Shown here: one piece after another, positions 42,190 through 50,870 of the stretch | How the letters are laid out: every line of letters starts with the position of its first letter | Numbering within the stretch: position 1 is the stretch's first letter | Source of the DNA: Desulfurispora thermophila DSM 16022 | GTDB taxonomy: Bacteria; Bacillota; Desulfotomaculia; Desulfotomaculales; Desulfurisporaceae | Reading direction: 5' to 3' | Assembly: GCF_000376385.1 (NCBI RefSeq) | Contig: NZ_AQWN01000008.1 | Coordinates: 62,001-126,000 of the forward strand | DNA: 64,000 bases | Program-made: the position numbers and the translations under genes | The notes under the pieces: generated by a model | What the model saw: only the letters and a program-made list of their open reading frames with translations | The model's database searches: none | Told to the model about the DNA's origin: nothing

Positions 42190-43245
42190 ATGGCCAGAAC
42201 CGATATCGGGCCTCCACATTATGAGCAGTTTCTACCCCCTGTGATCAAAGAGAACTACGGCAAGTGGAAGTATCACGAGATCCTGAAGCCCGGCGTTCTG
42301 AAGCACGTGGGTGAAACCGGTGAAATATACAGTGTGCGCGTAGGTTCCGCCCGTCTCTTGACCATTGACCGGATCGAGGAATACTGCCAGCTCGCTGACA
42401 AGTACTGCGATGGCTACCTGCGTTTCACCAGCCGCAACAACGTGGAATTCCTGGTTTCCGACCCGGCCAAAGTGGAACCCCTGCTGGCCGAACTGAAGGA
42501 AAAAGGCTTCCCCGTGGGCGGCACCGGCAATGCCCTGAACAACATCATCCACACCCAGGGCTGGGTGCACTGCCACTCGGCCGCCACTGACGCCTCGGGT
42601 ATCGTGAAGGCCGTCATGGACGAGCTCTATGAATACTTTGTGGATATGAAGCTGCCGGCCAAGCTGAAAATCTCCCTGGCCTGCTGCCTGAACATGTGCG
42701 GTGCCGTGCACTGCTCCGACATCGCCATCCTGGGTATTCACAGAACTCCGCCCAAGATCCAGCACGAGTGGGTAGCCAAACAGTGCGAAATCCCCACCGT
42801 GGTGGCCAGTTGTCCCACCGGCGCTATTCGTCCCAATCCCAAGGAGAAGAGCGTCGTGGTCAACGAAGAAAAGTGCATGTACTGCGGTAACTGCTACACC
42901 ATGTGCCCGGCCATGCCCATTGCCGACCCGGACAACGACGGCGTGGCCATCCTGGTGGGTGGCAAGGTTTCCAACGCCCGTACCGTGCCCATGTTCTCCC
43001 GCCTGGCCATTCCGTACCTGCCCAACAACCCGCCGCGCTGGCCCGAGGTTACCCAGGCCATCCGCAAGCTGGTGGAAGTGTGGGTACAGAATGCCCGTCC
43101 CGGTGAGCGCTACGGCGAGTGGATTGAACGCATTGGCTGGGAAGCCTTCTTCAAGATTGCGGATCTGCCCTTTACCGACAAGCACATCGACGACTTCATC
43201 TTCTCCGTGCCCACCTTCCGGACTTCTGCTCAGTTCAAGTTCTAA
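42190..43245 (+). CDS. dsrB: dissimilatory sulfite reductase beta subunit
   Basis: 351 residues. Starts [20 protein letters not shown]; siroheme region [20 protein letters not shown]; ferredoxin domain [20 protein letters not shown]; ends [10 protein letters not shown]. Forms the alpha2beta2 core with DsrA. ATG 42190 is the family-typical start; an in-frame GTG at 42178 is possible. Confidence 0.98.
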   Translation: MARTDIGPPHYEQFLPPVIKENYGKWKYHEILKPGVLKHVGETGEIYSVRVGSARLLTIDRIEEYCQLADKYCDGYLRFTSRNNVEFLVSDPAKVEPLLAELKEKGFPVGGTGNALNNIIHTQGWVHCHSAATDASGIVKAVMDELYEYFVDMKLPAKLKISLACCLNMCGAVHCSDIAILGIHRTPPKIQHEWVAKQCEIPTVVASCPTGAIRPNPKEKSVVVNEEKCMYCGNCYTMCPAMPIADPDNDGVAILVGGKVSNARTVPMFSRLAIPYLPNNPPRWPEVTQAIRKLVEVWVQNARPGERYGEWIERIGWEAFFKIADLPFTDKHIDDFIFSVPTFRTSAQFKF

Positions 43246-43289
43246 CAAGGCGGCATAAGCTGTGTAGTTAAGGTATACAATATATTGCA

Positions 43290-43315
43290 GGCAGGCGGCG
43301 CAAGTGCCGCCTGCC
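43290..43315 (+). other. strong hairpin between dsrB and dsrD
   Basis: Perfect 10-bp stem GGCAGGCGGC/GCCGCCTGCC with loop GCAAGT. No U-tract directly after it, so it is more likely an mRNA stability or attenuation structure separating dsrAB from dsrD than a full terminator. Confidence 0.6.
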
Positions 43316-43318
43316 GTG

Positions 43319-43348
43319 CTTGCACAAATTTTTACTTGCACAAATTTT
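43319..43348 (+). repeat. 15-bp tandem duplication before dsrD
   Basis: TTGCACAAATTTTTA occurs twice, separated by one base (43319-43334 and 43335-43349 region), 20-50 bases before the dsrD start. Confidence 0.6.
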
Positions 43349-43366
43349 TATCCGGTGGTGATTTTC

Positions 43367-43555
43367 ATGTCCGAAGATTTAAGAGCCAGAGTGCTGGCCT
43401 ACCTGGAAAAGGTGGACAAAGTGAAGAGTAAAGACATCGCCGCCGCGCTGGGCGAGAAAAAGTCCGACGTGGACAAAGTGGTCAAGGAGCTGGCCAAAGA
43501 GGGCAAGGTGGAGTTTCTCTACATCGGCACCTCTTATGTCAAACTGGTCAAGTAG
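43367..43555 (+). CDS. dsrD: DsrD protein
   Basis: 62 residues: SEDLRARVLAYLEKVDKVKS, KDIAAALGEKKSDVDKVVKE, LAKEGKVEFLYIGTSYVKL. This is the winged-helix DsrD, conserved next to dsrAB and known to stimulate sulfite reduction. ATG 43367 after GGTGGTGATTTTC. Confidence 0.95.
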   Translation: MSEDLRARVLAYLEKVDKVKSKDIAAALGEKKSDVDKVVKELAKEGKVEFLYIGTSYVKLVK

Positions 43556-43590
43556 CCCTGGTCAAATAAAACATTTTTACGCCTGAAAAG

Positions 43591-43628
43591 CCGCACCGCT
43601 GCCCTGAAGAGTTGCGGAGCGGTTTTTT
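43591..43628 (+). terminator. terminator after dsrD
   Basis: CCGCACCGC (43591-43599) / GCGGAGCGG (43614-43622), one mismatch, followed by TTTTTTCTT. Ends the Fd-dsrABD transcript. Confidence 0.85.
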
Positions 43629-43840
43629 CTTGTGATGGAACATCCTACCTTTGTCAATTCTAAAAAAACTGACACTTTGTAGCAGGATTAATTTGTTCTT
43701 TAACGAATTATTAATAAAACCAAACGGTCAATCAAAGAGCCGGTTTTTGCCGCCGGCAGCGGGAGCGAGCGGGAGAGGAGAGCACGCTTTGGGCCGGCGG
43801 AACGGGATTGGTTGGGATCAATTGCGAGGAGGTGAATGGG

Positions 43841-44029
43841 ATGTATCTGGTACAAGTTGATCGCGACAAATGTGAAGGCTGTGGCGAATGCGCTGAAGCC
43901 TGTCCGGGTTCCGTGCTGGGCATGGTGGATGGCAAGGCCGAGGTGGTGGGCAGCAATGACGACTGCCTGGGTTGCGAAACCTGTGTCACCGTCTGCCCTT
44001 CCGGTGCCGTTACTCTGCAGGAGCTGTAA
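43841..44029 (+). CDS. ferredoxin, 2x[4Fe-4S], copy 2
   Basis: 62 residues, CEGCGECAEACP and CLGCETCVTVCP; very similar to copy 1 (40593), including the DRDKCEGCGECA block and the AVT-x-x-EL end, so a duplication. ATG 43841 after GAGGAGGTGAATGGG. It precedes dsrM and may serve a different partner than copy 1. Confidence 0.93.
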   Translation: MYLVQVDRDKCEGCGECAEACPGSVLGMVDGKAEVVGSNDDCLGCETCVTVCPSGAVTLQEL

Positions 44030-44078
44030 TTAAAACCCGACAGGAAACGGGTTGCACCGACAAGGAGGTGTTTACCTG

Positions 44079-44888
44079 GTGCTTTCATACTTTATTGCCC
44101 AGATCATGCCTTACATCACTGTGACCATCTTTGTACTGGGCATTCTGTATCGCCTGGGACGCTGGGCCGGTGCCAGGATTGTGCACAACATCACATTGTC
44201 ACCCTGGCCGCAGAGCAATGCTGAAGTAGCCGCCATCATTGGCAGTGAAATTATTTTCTTCCGTAGCCTGTTCAATTTTGACCGTGCCCTGTGGGTAGGG
44301 GCCTGGTTTATGCACATTGCCCTGTTCGCCGTGCTGGGCGGGCATGTCATGGGTATTTACTTCCTGGGCAAACAGTTTGTTTATATTGGTATGACCGAGC
44401 ACACCAGCGAGCAGATGTCCAACCTGCTGGGTACCACCATGGGTCTGGTCATGTTCGCCGGGCTTTTGTATCTGCTGTATCGCCGGGTGGCCATTGACAA
44501 GGTGCGCCAGGTGTCCAATCCCAGTGACTACCTGCACCTGTTATTGATCCTTTCTATTGTTTCTGTGGGCAACTTTATGCGTTTGTTCCCCGGCTTTGGC
44601 ATTGAATACGCGCCGGTGAAGGAGTTCATGACCCACCTGTTCACCCTGACCCCGGTGCCGGCCGATGCCGAGATTTATCAGAAGCCGTTCTTTATCTTGC
44701 ATTTCTTCCTGGTACAGATTCTGATGATAGTTTTCCCGTTCAGCAAACTGTTGCACGTCTTCGGCATCTTTGCTGAGCGCTATATCATTAACCGCGTCTA
44801 CAAGGATCCGGCTCCCGGTCTGCCCAATGTGGACGTGGCGGCTGCCAGGGCTGCGGGCATTGGCCTGCCCAGCGGCGGGGATGCCTGA
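44079..44888 (+). CDS. dsrM: DsrM, membrane cytochrome b subunit
   Basis: About 269 residues with 5-6 membrane helices (IMPYITVTIFVLGILYRLGR; AWFMHIALFAVLGGHVMGIY; LLGTTMGLVMFAGLLYLLY; DYLHLLLILSIVSVGNFM; FFILHFFLVQILMIVFPFSK) and histidines in the helices for two hemes b, like NarI. It oxidises menaquinol and passes electrons to DsrK. GTG 44079 after AAGGAGGTGTTTACCTG. Two-subunit DsrMK without JOP is the Gram-positive form. Confidence 0.96.
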   Translation: MLSYFIAQIMPYITVTIFVLGILYRLGRWAGARIVHNITLSPWPQSNAEVAAIIGSEIIFFRSLFNFDRALWVGAWFMHIALFAVLGGHVMGIYFLGKQFVYIGMTEHTSEQMSNLLGTTMGLVMFAGLLYLLYRRVAIDKVRQVSNPSDYLHLLLILSIVSVGNFMRLFPGFGIEYAPVKEFMTHLFTLTPVPADAEIYQKPFFILHFFLVQILMIVFPFSKLLHVFGIFAERYIINRVYKDPAPGLPNVDVAAARAAGIGLPSGGDA

Positions 44889-44903
44889 TGGGAGGTGTAG
44901 CAA

Positions 44904-46286
44904 TTGCCGATTGTAAATGGTCTTAAGGTACCTGTTCGGGCAACAGACGAAGAAATGCGGCACATTCACATTGATCCCATTCCCGATGAGCAAAAGCCCG
45001 AGGTGGCACTGCAGCACCTGGACGAAATGCGCAAAAAATTCCGCTCCTTCGTCCTGGCCATGGAGTCCTGCATCAAGTGCGGGGCCTGTGCTGAAAACTG
45101 TCACACCTATCTGGGGACGCGGGATCCCAACAACATCCCCACCAACCGGGCCGAACTGATCCGCAAGATCTACCGGCGCTACTTTACTCTGGAAGGCCGC
45201 TGGTTCGGCAAGCTGGTGGGGGCGGAAGATATCAACCTGGACATCATTGAGCAGTGGTATTCTTATTTCTACCAGTGCAACGAGTGCCGCCGCTGTGCCA
45301 TGGTCTGCCCCATGGGCATTGACACCTGTGAGGTGACCTTTATTGGCCGCCAGATTCTGCACTGGCTGGGTATTGTACCCAAACTGCACGCCCACGTGGG
45401 CGCGGCCATGGAAAAAGTGGGTAACCACACCGGCCTGCCCAAACCGGGCATTGTGGACACGCTGGAGTTCCTGGCGGAAGAAATCATGGACGAGTTCGGC
45501 GTGGAAGTGGAATTCCCGGTAGACAAGCCGGATTCCGATATACTTTATATTCCCTCCTCGGCCGACTTCCTGCTCAACCCCTACACTCTGATGGGGGCGG
45601 GCATGTTCTTCACCTATATCGGCGCCAACTGGACCATTCCCAGTACGGTGACCGAGGCCGGTAACTTTGGCCTTTTGTTCGACCAGCAGTTTACCCAGCG
45701 CCACAACGTCACCCGCCTGCTGGACGCCGCCCAGAAGCTGGGCGTGAAGAAGATAGTATGGGGCGAGTGCGGACACGGCTGGCGGGCGGCCAAGATGTAC
45801 ATTCCCACCCTGGCCGACCGGCCGGTGCGCTGGCCCATTGTGCACCTGCACGATGAAGTGGCCTATTATATCAAGACCAACCAGCTCAAACTGGATCCCA
45901 CCAAGAACAGCCGTCCCACCACATTGCACGACCCGTGCAACTACGGTCGGGCCTGCGGCTTGATTCAGCAGTTGCGCGACGTGATCACGGCTGTGACCAC
46001 CGACTTTAGGGAAATGACGCCCAACCGTGAAAAGAACTTCTGCTGCGGAGGCGGTTCGGCCATCCTGTTTGACGATCCGGAAATGTACGAGCTGCGCATC
46101 AAGTTCTCGCAGACCAAGGCTGATCAGGTACGCGCCACCGGCGTGGGTGCCAACGGCGACGGTGTGCTCTGTGCTCCCTGCTCCATTTGCAAGGCCCAGC
46201 TCTATCCCATGGTGGAAGAGCACAAGCTGGGCGTGGAGGTTAAGGGTCTGATTGACCTGGTGGGCCGCGCGCTGGTGTGGAAGTAA
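44904..46286 (+). CDS. dsrK: DsrK, HdrD-like iron-sulfur subunit
   Basis: 460 residues. Two [4Fe-4S] motifs, CIKCGACAENCHTYLG and CNECRRCAMVCPMGIDTCEV, then CCG-domain cysteines DPCNYGRACG, NFCCGGGSAIL and CAPCSICKAQLY that bind the catalytic cluster. It reduces the DsrC trisulfide/disulfide with electrons from DsrM. TTG start after GGGAGGTGTAGCAA. Confidence 0.96.
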   Translation: MPIVNGLKVPVRATDEEMRHIHIDPIPDEQKPEVALQHLDEMRKKFRSFVLAMESCIKCGACAENCHTYLGTRDPNNIPTNRAELIRKIYRRYFTLEGRWFGKLVGAEDINLDIIEQWYSYFYQCNECRRCAMVCPMGIDTCEVTFIGRQILHWLGIVPKLHAHVGAAMEKVGNHTGLPKPGIVDTLEFLAEEIMDEFGVEVEFPVDKPDSDILYIPSSADFLLNPYTLMGAGMFFTYIGANWTIPSTVTEAGNFGLLFDQQFTQRHNVTRLLDAAQKLGVKKIVWGECGHGWRAAKMYIPTLADRPVRWPIVHLHDEVAYYIKTNQLKLDPTKNSRPTTLHDPCNYGRACGLIQQLRDVITAVTTDFREMTPNREKNFCCGGGSAILFDDPEMYELRIKFSQTKADQVRATGVGANGDGVLCAPCSICKAQLYPMVEEHKLGVEVKGLIDLVGRALVWK

Positions 46287-46452
46287 CATTTAGCCGCCGG
46301 TGATGATTGACTGCTGACGCGGACAATGGTATTCTATTGAGTGGGAACAAAACAAGCGGGAGTTAGTGTGCCCAAGCGGGCAGGCAGTAGTTAAGTTTGC
46401 TGGCTGTAAACAAAGCCACATTTAAAAAATAAACGGAGGTGCTATTCCTGCT
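46287..46452. other. dsrK-dsrC gap
   Basis: 166 bases, AT-rich from 46390 on, ending in the dsrC ribosome site ACGGAGGTGC. A separate dsrC promoter is plausible but no clear box pair is seen. Confidence 0.4.
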
Positions 46453-46770
46453 ATGCCATCCATCAATGTGAATGGTGTGGAAATCGAACTGGACGAGGAC
46501 GGTTTTATTGTTGACCCCGAGCAGTGGAACGAAGACGTTGCCAAAGCTTTTGCGGCCAGTGAAGGTATTTCCGAGCTGACCGAAGATCACTGGAAAGTGA
46601 TCAACTACCTGCGTGACTACTACAAGCAGTTCCAGATCGCTCCCATGATCCGCAAGCTGTGCAAAGAAACCGGCTGCAGCCTGAAGTACATCTATGAACT
46701 GTTCCCCACGGGTCCGGCCAAAGGCGCCTGCAAACTGGCCGGTCTGCCCAAGCCCACCGGTTGCGTGTAA
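46453..46770 (+). CDS. dsrC: DsrC sulfur carrier protein
   Basis: 105 residues. INVNGVEIELDEDGFIVDPE, EDHWKVINYLRDYYKQFQIA, PMIRKLCKETGCSLKYIYEL, and the redox-active C-terminal arm GACKLAGLPKPTGCV with both cysteines (about 93 and 104) ten residues apart, which defines true DsrC rather than TusE. Carries the sulfur from DsrAB as trisulfide to DsrK. Confidence 0.97.
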   Translation: MPSINVNGVEIELDEDGFIVDPEQWNEDVAKAFAASEGISELTEDHWKVINYLRDYYKQFQIAPMIRKLCKETGCSLKYIYELFPTGPAKGACKLAGLPKPTGCV

Positions 46771-46831
46771 TTTGCCAGCGCGAGGCATAAAAAAAAGAAA
46801 AAGGGCCATAATTTAGACAAGTGTCGCATCA

Positions 46832-46890
46832 GGCACATCCGATGGTGAAATGATTAACGTTTCCCAGGGCGATGTGCCTGTTGTTTTATT
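46832..46890 (+). terminator. hairpin after dsrC, partial terminator
   Basis: GGCACATC (46832-46839) pairs with GATGTGCC (46871-46878), 31-base loop, followed by TGTTGTTTTATTT. Placed between dsrC and dsrN, it may lower dsrN expression relative to dsrC. Confidence 0.5.
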
Positions 46891-46915
46891 TGCCGCACGC
46901 AAAGAGGGTGCTATT

Positions 46916-48532
46916 GTGAATGATTTTTTTTCCGGGACGGTTGTCTCCGGTTCGGCCGCCGGTTCCCTCCCGTCCGCCGGCGAGCGAAAGACGGTGACCA
47001 CCGCCGTACCCAGACTGCTGATTGCCGCGCCGCACGGCCGCAGCGGAAAAACCACGGCCACCATCACCCTGCTGGCGGCCTTGCGGGATGCCGGACTCAC
47101 CGTACAGGCTTTTAAAAAAGGACCGGACTTCATCGACCCCAGCTGGCTGACTCTGCTCACCGGCCGTCCCTGCCGCAACCTGGACGCATTTTTAATGGAA
47201 AAGCCGGACATTGTGCGCAGTGTGGCCCGGTATTCCGCCAGCGCGGACATAGCTGTGATTGAGGGGGCTATGGGTCTGTACGATGGGGTGGATCTCGAGG
47301 GCAGCGGTAGCACGGCGGTGGTTGCCAAAACCGTGCAGGCCCCCGTGCTGCTGGTGGTGGATACCACGCGCATGACGCGCAGCGTGGCCGCTATGGTCAT
47401 GGGTTACCAGCACTTCGATCCCCAGGTACATATTGCCGGCGTTATTCTCAACAAGGTGGCCCGGCCGCGCCATGAAAAGATGCTGGTGGCTGCTGTGGAA
47501 CACTATTGTGGAATACCGGTAGTGGGCGTTATACCCAAAAACCGGGGTCTCTCCATACCCGACCGCCATCTGGGTCTGATCCCGGCTGGCGAGGTGGACG
47601 AACTGGTGGGCAAGATATTGGCCGCGGGAGCTCAGGCCCGCCAGTATTTCAACCTGGACGCCATACTGCAGATAGCCCGCCAGGCCCCCCCGTTGGGCGT
47701 GGCTGAGGGCGGCAGGTCGGTGGGTGAAGGTGGGGCTATAGCCGGGCAAATGTCATCGTACGGTGCCGGGTTTGAACAGCCGGACAGCAATATGCGATAT
47801 GAACATCGGCCGGAGGATGCGGCACCGGCGGGCAGTCCGGCAGGGCCGGGCGTGGTTTCGCCCATCGCTCACCAGCGGCCGCGCATTGGCATTATCCGTG
47901 ACCGCGCTTTTAGCTTTTACTACCCCGAAAACCTGGAAGCACTCCAGGCGGCCGGGGCGGAACTGGTCTTCCTGGACGCGCTCTCGGCAACCGCGCTGCC
48001 CGATGTGCACGCCCTGTATATTGGTGGGGGCTTTCCCGAAGTCTTCGCCGAACGTCTGGCCGCCAACCAGGCCTTATTGCAGGATCTAAGAAACAAAGTG
48101 GAAGCCGGTTTGCCTGTATACGCCGAATGCGGCGGTTTGATGTTTTTGGGCCGCAGCATCATCAGCGGGGAAGCCGTCTACCCGCTGGCCGGCATTTTTC
48201 CCTTTGATGTGGTTATGTGCCAAAAGCCCCAGGGTCATGGCTATGAAGAGGTTCAGGTGGTGGGGGAAAACCCCTATTACCCGCCGGGAACCATATTGCG
48301 CGGGCACGAGTTCCACCATTCCCGTCTGGTCAATCTGGAGGAGGGGCAGGCCCGCTTTGCGCTCAGGGTGACCAGGGGCAAAGGAATCGACGGTCTGCAT
48401 GACGGCCTGGTTTATAAAAACGTACTGGCCTGTTACCTGCACCTGCACGCCCTGACAGTGCCCGGCTGGGCGCCGGCCCTGGTGGAGCGGGCGCGGCGTT
48501 ATATGGGGCAGGGTGACCGGACTACAAAGTAA
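46916..48532 (+). CDS. dsrN: DsrN, siroheme amidase (CbiA/CobB-like cobyrinate a,c-diamide synthase family)
   Basis: About 538 residues. N-terminal ATPase domain with P loop RLLIAAPHGRSGKTTATITL, FKKGPDFIDPSWLTLLTGRP, EGAMGLYDGVD; C-terminal class I glutamine amidotransferase domain with YIGGGFPEVFAERLA, catalytic Cys in VYAECGGLMFLGRSI, and GHEFHHSRL. In dsr loci this family amidates siroheme for DsrAB. The first 35 residues are variable. GTG 46916 after AAGAGGGTG is preferred over ATG 46850, which lies inside the hairpin. Confidence 0.9.
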   Translation: MNDFFSGTVVSGSAAGSLPSAGERKTVTTAVPRLLIAAPHGRSGKTTATITLLAALRDAGLTVQAFKKGPDFIDPSWLTLLTGRPCRNLDAFLMEKPDIVRSVARYSASADIAVIEGAMGLYDGVDLEGSGSTAVVAKTVQAPVLLVVDTTRMTRSVAAMVMGYQHFDPQVHIAGVILNKVARPRHEKMLVAAVEHYCGIPVVGVIPKNRGLSIPDRHLGLIPAGEVDELVGKILAAGAQARQYFNLDAILQIARQAPPLGVAEGGRSVGEGGAIAGQMSSYGAGFEQPDSNMRYEHRPEDAAPAGSPAGPGVVSPIAHQRPRIGIIRDRAFSFYYPENLEALQAAGAELVFLDALSATALPDVHALYIGGGFPEVFAERLAANQALLQDLRNKVEAGLPVYAECGGLMFLGRSIISGEAVYPLAGIFPFDVVMCQKPQGHGYEEVQVVGENPYYPPGTILRGHEFHHSRLVNLEEGQARFALRVTRGKGIDGLHDGLVYKNVLACYLHLHALTVPGWAPALVERARRYMGQGDRTTK

Positions 48533-48537
48533 AGTGG

Positions 48538-48598
48538 CAGGTGTGTTATCCTGAGTGAGCCCGTATGGCAGGTGCCCCGCGCACCTGCCTTTTACATA
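48538..48598 (+). terminator. terminator after dsrN fused to a half copy of the foldback element
   Basis: GGCAGGTGTGTTATCCTGAG then TGAGCCCGTATGG (48537-48569) matches the left end of copies B and C. Right after it GGCAGGTGC / GCACCTGCC (48568-48576 with 48582-48590) forms a 9-bp hairpin followed by TTTTACATATTT. The other half of the element is missing. Confidence 0.7.
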
Positions 48599-48672
48599 TT
48601 TATCCCCCTCCCGGAGCACAATATCACACATAGAAGTCTGTGCGTACAAAACAAGCTGGGGAGGGATAATCT

Positions 48673-49368
48673 TTGCTAACCGGGAAGAGAAGAAAAATCC
48701 TCCTGATCACGCTGTTGGCCGGGGCATTGCTCCTCGCCCTCTGGCAGGGGTTGGCTGTAGCCCAGGGGCGGGTGCTGTACTGGGGCAGCCGGGGCAACGA
48801 TGTGATCAAGGTACAGAGCAAGCTCAACCAGTGGGGCTACTACCGGGGGCCTATCGACGGCTATTACGGCAGCAAAACGGTCAAAGCCGTCAAGCAGTTC
48901 CAGTATAAAAACGGCCTGCGCGCAGACGGCGTTGTGGGACCGAAAACCTGGGCGGCGCTGGGTTTTCCCACAACCGTTAGCGCCAGCAGACCGGGAATTT
49001 CCCGCGGCATTACCGACCGGGATCAGGTGACGCTACTGGCCCGTATTATCGAAGGCGAGGCGGCCGATGAACCTTACCTGGGCAAGGTGGCTGTGGGTGC
49101 GGTGATCTTAAATCGGGTACAGAGTCCGGCCTTTCCCAACACTCTGGCCGGGGTGATCTACCAGCCGCTGGCCTTTGAAAGTGTGGCCAACGGTCAGGCT
49201 TACCGGCCCCTGTCCGAGGAATCATTGCGGGCGGCCCAGCAAGCTTTAAGCGGCTTCGATCCCACCGGAGGAGCGCTGTATTTCTGGAATCCGGCCAAAC
49301 GGGTCAGTTCCTGGATCTGGTCGCGGCCCATCTTGACGCAAATCGGCCGGCATGTTTTCGCCCGTTAG
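48673..49368 (+). CDS. sleB: spore cortex-lytic enzyme SleB
   Basis: 231 residues. Signal peptide ILLITLLAGALLLALWQGLA; peptidoglycan-binding domain (SRGNDVIKVQSKLNQWGYYR; DGYYGSKTVKAVKQFQYKNG); SleB hydrolase domain (LARIIEGEAADEPYLGKVAV; AVILNRVQSPAFPNTLAGVI; ALYFWNPAKRVSSWIWSRPI). Lytic transglycosylase that degrades spore cortex during germination. TTG start after GGGGAGGGATAATC. ypeB follows, as in Bacillus. Confidence 0.94.
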   Translation: MLTGKRRKILLITLLAGALLLALWQGLAVAQGRVLYWGSRGNDVIKVQSKLNQWGYYRGPIDGYYGSKTVKAVKQFQYKNGLRADGVVGPKTWAALGFPTTVSASRPGISRGITDRDQVTLLARIIEGEAADEPYLGKVAVGAVILNRVQSPAFPNTLAGVIYQPLAFESVANGQAYRPLSEESLRAAQQALSGFDPTGGALYFWNPAKRVSSWIWSRPILTQIGRHVFAR

Positions 49369-49428
49369 TGGATTTCCGGGGTAGCATTCGCATACACATT
49401 ACGGCAGGTGAAAAAGGTGGAAGGCAAA

Positions 49429-50799
49429 ATGAACAGACGGCGGTGGATTATCCCGGCATTGTTAGGCCTGCTGGCTCTATTATTGGCCGGGTACTGGGGC
49501 GTAACCCAGCAAAGGGGAAGGGCGGAACTGGAGACGGCATTGCGCAATAAATACCAGCGGGCCTTTTATGAGCTGGTCTACCATGTGCAGGGCGTGGAGG
49601 TTCTGCTCTCCAAGAGCTTGATTGGCCAGGACAGCAAAATGGACTTAAGCCTGTTCATGAACTTGTGGCAGCAGGCCGACATTGCCCAGAGGGAACTGGC
49701 CCAGCTGCCAGTGCCCGCAGCAGCCGCCGGGCGCATCAGCAAATTCTTGAACCAGGTCAGCGACTTTTCGGGCAGCCTGGCCCGCCAGGCGGCGGCCGGT
49801 AAGCCGCTGTCTGAAGAGCAGTGGAAGACAATCAAAGAACTGTACGGCCGGGTGAGCAGCCTGCATGAGGACCTGCGGGCCATTGAAACCAGCATTGCCG
49901 ACGGCAGTATGACCATGAGCGAGCTGGCCGGCAGCCGCCGCCGGGGCTTGCTGAAAGAGGCGCCCCGGTTGGCCGACAGCAACTTTGCCGAAATCAGCGA
50001 TAAAATGAAAAATATGCCCGTGCTGATCTACGACGGCCCTTTTTCCGACCATCTGGCGGCAAGGAAGCCGCGCGGTCTGCCGGCGGGCACAGTGAGTCTG
50101 GAGCAGGCCCGGCAAAGCGCCTTTAAATTCATGCAGCGCACTCCCGGCCGGGAGTATTCCTTTGGGGAAATTCGACTGGACCGGGGTAATATACCGGTTT
50201 ACCGGGTGGAAATAGTTGGCCGGCCACTCAGGCGCGGGGAACGGGTGCTGGTGGGCGTTACGCGGCAGGGCGGCCAGGTGCTGTGGATGATTAACACCCG
50301 GCCGCTGGGTGACAAAAAGCTTTCCATCCGGCAGGCCCTGGACAGGGCGCGGTCATTCTTAAAAGAGCGAGGTTTTCCGGACCTGGAGCCCAACTACTAT
50401 GAATTACAGAACAATGTTCTAATGATCAACTACGTCTATAAAACATCCCGGGGTGTGCTGGTTTACCCCGACCTGCTCAAAGTGGGTGTGGCGCTGGACA
50501 ACGGCCAGGTGGTGGCCTTTGAAGCGAAAAATTACTGGCAAAACCATGTGGCGCAGCGCCCGGTCAAACCCGTGCTCACGTTGGAGCAGGCCCGGCAGCG
50601 CCTCTCGCCGCACCTGGAAAGCGTAAGCTCCGGTCGCCTGGCCATCATACCGGTATCGCCGGACAAAGAGGTGCTCACCTACGAATTTAAAGGTCAGCTG
50701 GGCAATGATGTTTACTTGGTTTACATCAACGCTTCCACCGGAGCCGAGGAAAAAATTCTGCGTCTGGTGCGTACGGGGGGCGGGGTGCTGACAATTTGA
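49429..50799 (+). CDS. ypeB: germination protein YpeB
   Basis: About 456 residues. One N-terminal membrane anchor (WIIPALLGLLALLLAGYWGV), a long helical region (ELETALRNKYQRAFYELVYH; YGRVSSLHEDLRAIETSIAD) and C-terminal PepSY repeats (SLEQARQSAFKFM; TLEQARQRLSPHLESVSSGR; DVYLVYINASTGAEEKILRL). YpeB is needed to localise and keep SleB inactive in the dormant spore. ATG 49429 after AAGGTGGAAGGC; GTG 49408 is in the same frame. Confidence 0.92.
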   Translation: MNRRRWIIPALLGLLALLLAGYWGVTQQRGRAELETALRNKYQRAFYELVYHVQGVEVLLSKSLIGQDSKMDLSLFMNLWQQADIAQRELAQLPVPAAAAGRISKFLNQVSDFSGSLARQAAAGKPLSEEQWKTIKELYGRVSSLHEDLRAIETSIADGSMTMSELAGSRRRGLLKEAPRLADSNFAEISDKMKNMPVLIYDGPFSDHLAARKPRGLPAGTVSLEQARQSAFKFMQRTPGREYSFGEIRLDRGNIPVYRVEIVGRPLRRGERVLVGVTRQGGQVLWMINTRPLGDKKLSIRQALDRARSFLKERGFPDLEPNYYELQNNVLMINYVYKTSRGVLVYPDLLKVGVALDNGQVVAFEAKNYWQNHVAQRPVKPVLTLEQARQRLSPHLESVSSGRLAIIPVSPDKEVLTYEFKGQLGNDVYLVYINASTGAEEKILRLVRTGGGVLTI

Positions 50800-50834
50800 A
50801 AAGATAAAATGCCGGAATTGTTGCTCCAAAAGCA

Positions 50835-50864
50835 TTGACGCACCTGCCCTCCACGTGCTAAAAT
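50835..50864 (+). promoter_or_regulatory. promoter of the T-box-lrp-aminotransferase operon
   Basis: TTGACG at 50835-50840, 18 bases, TAAAAT at 50859-50864. Start of transcription near 50871. Confidence 0.72.
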
Positions 50865-50870
50865 ATGCGT

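Noticed and set aside
46850-46915. ATG 46850 as the dsrN start
   Set aside because: It lies in the loop of the dsrC-dsrN hairpin and has no ribosome site; GTG 46916 has AAGAGGGTG.
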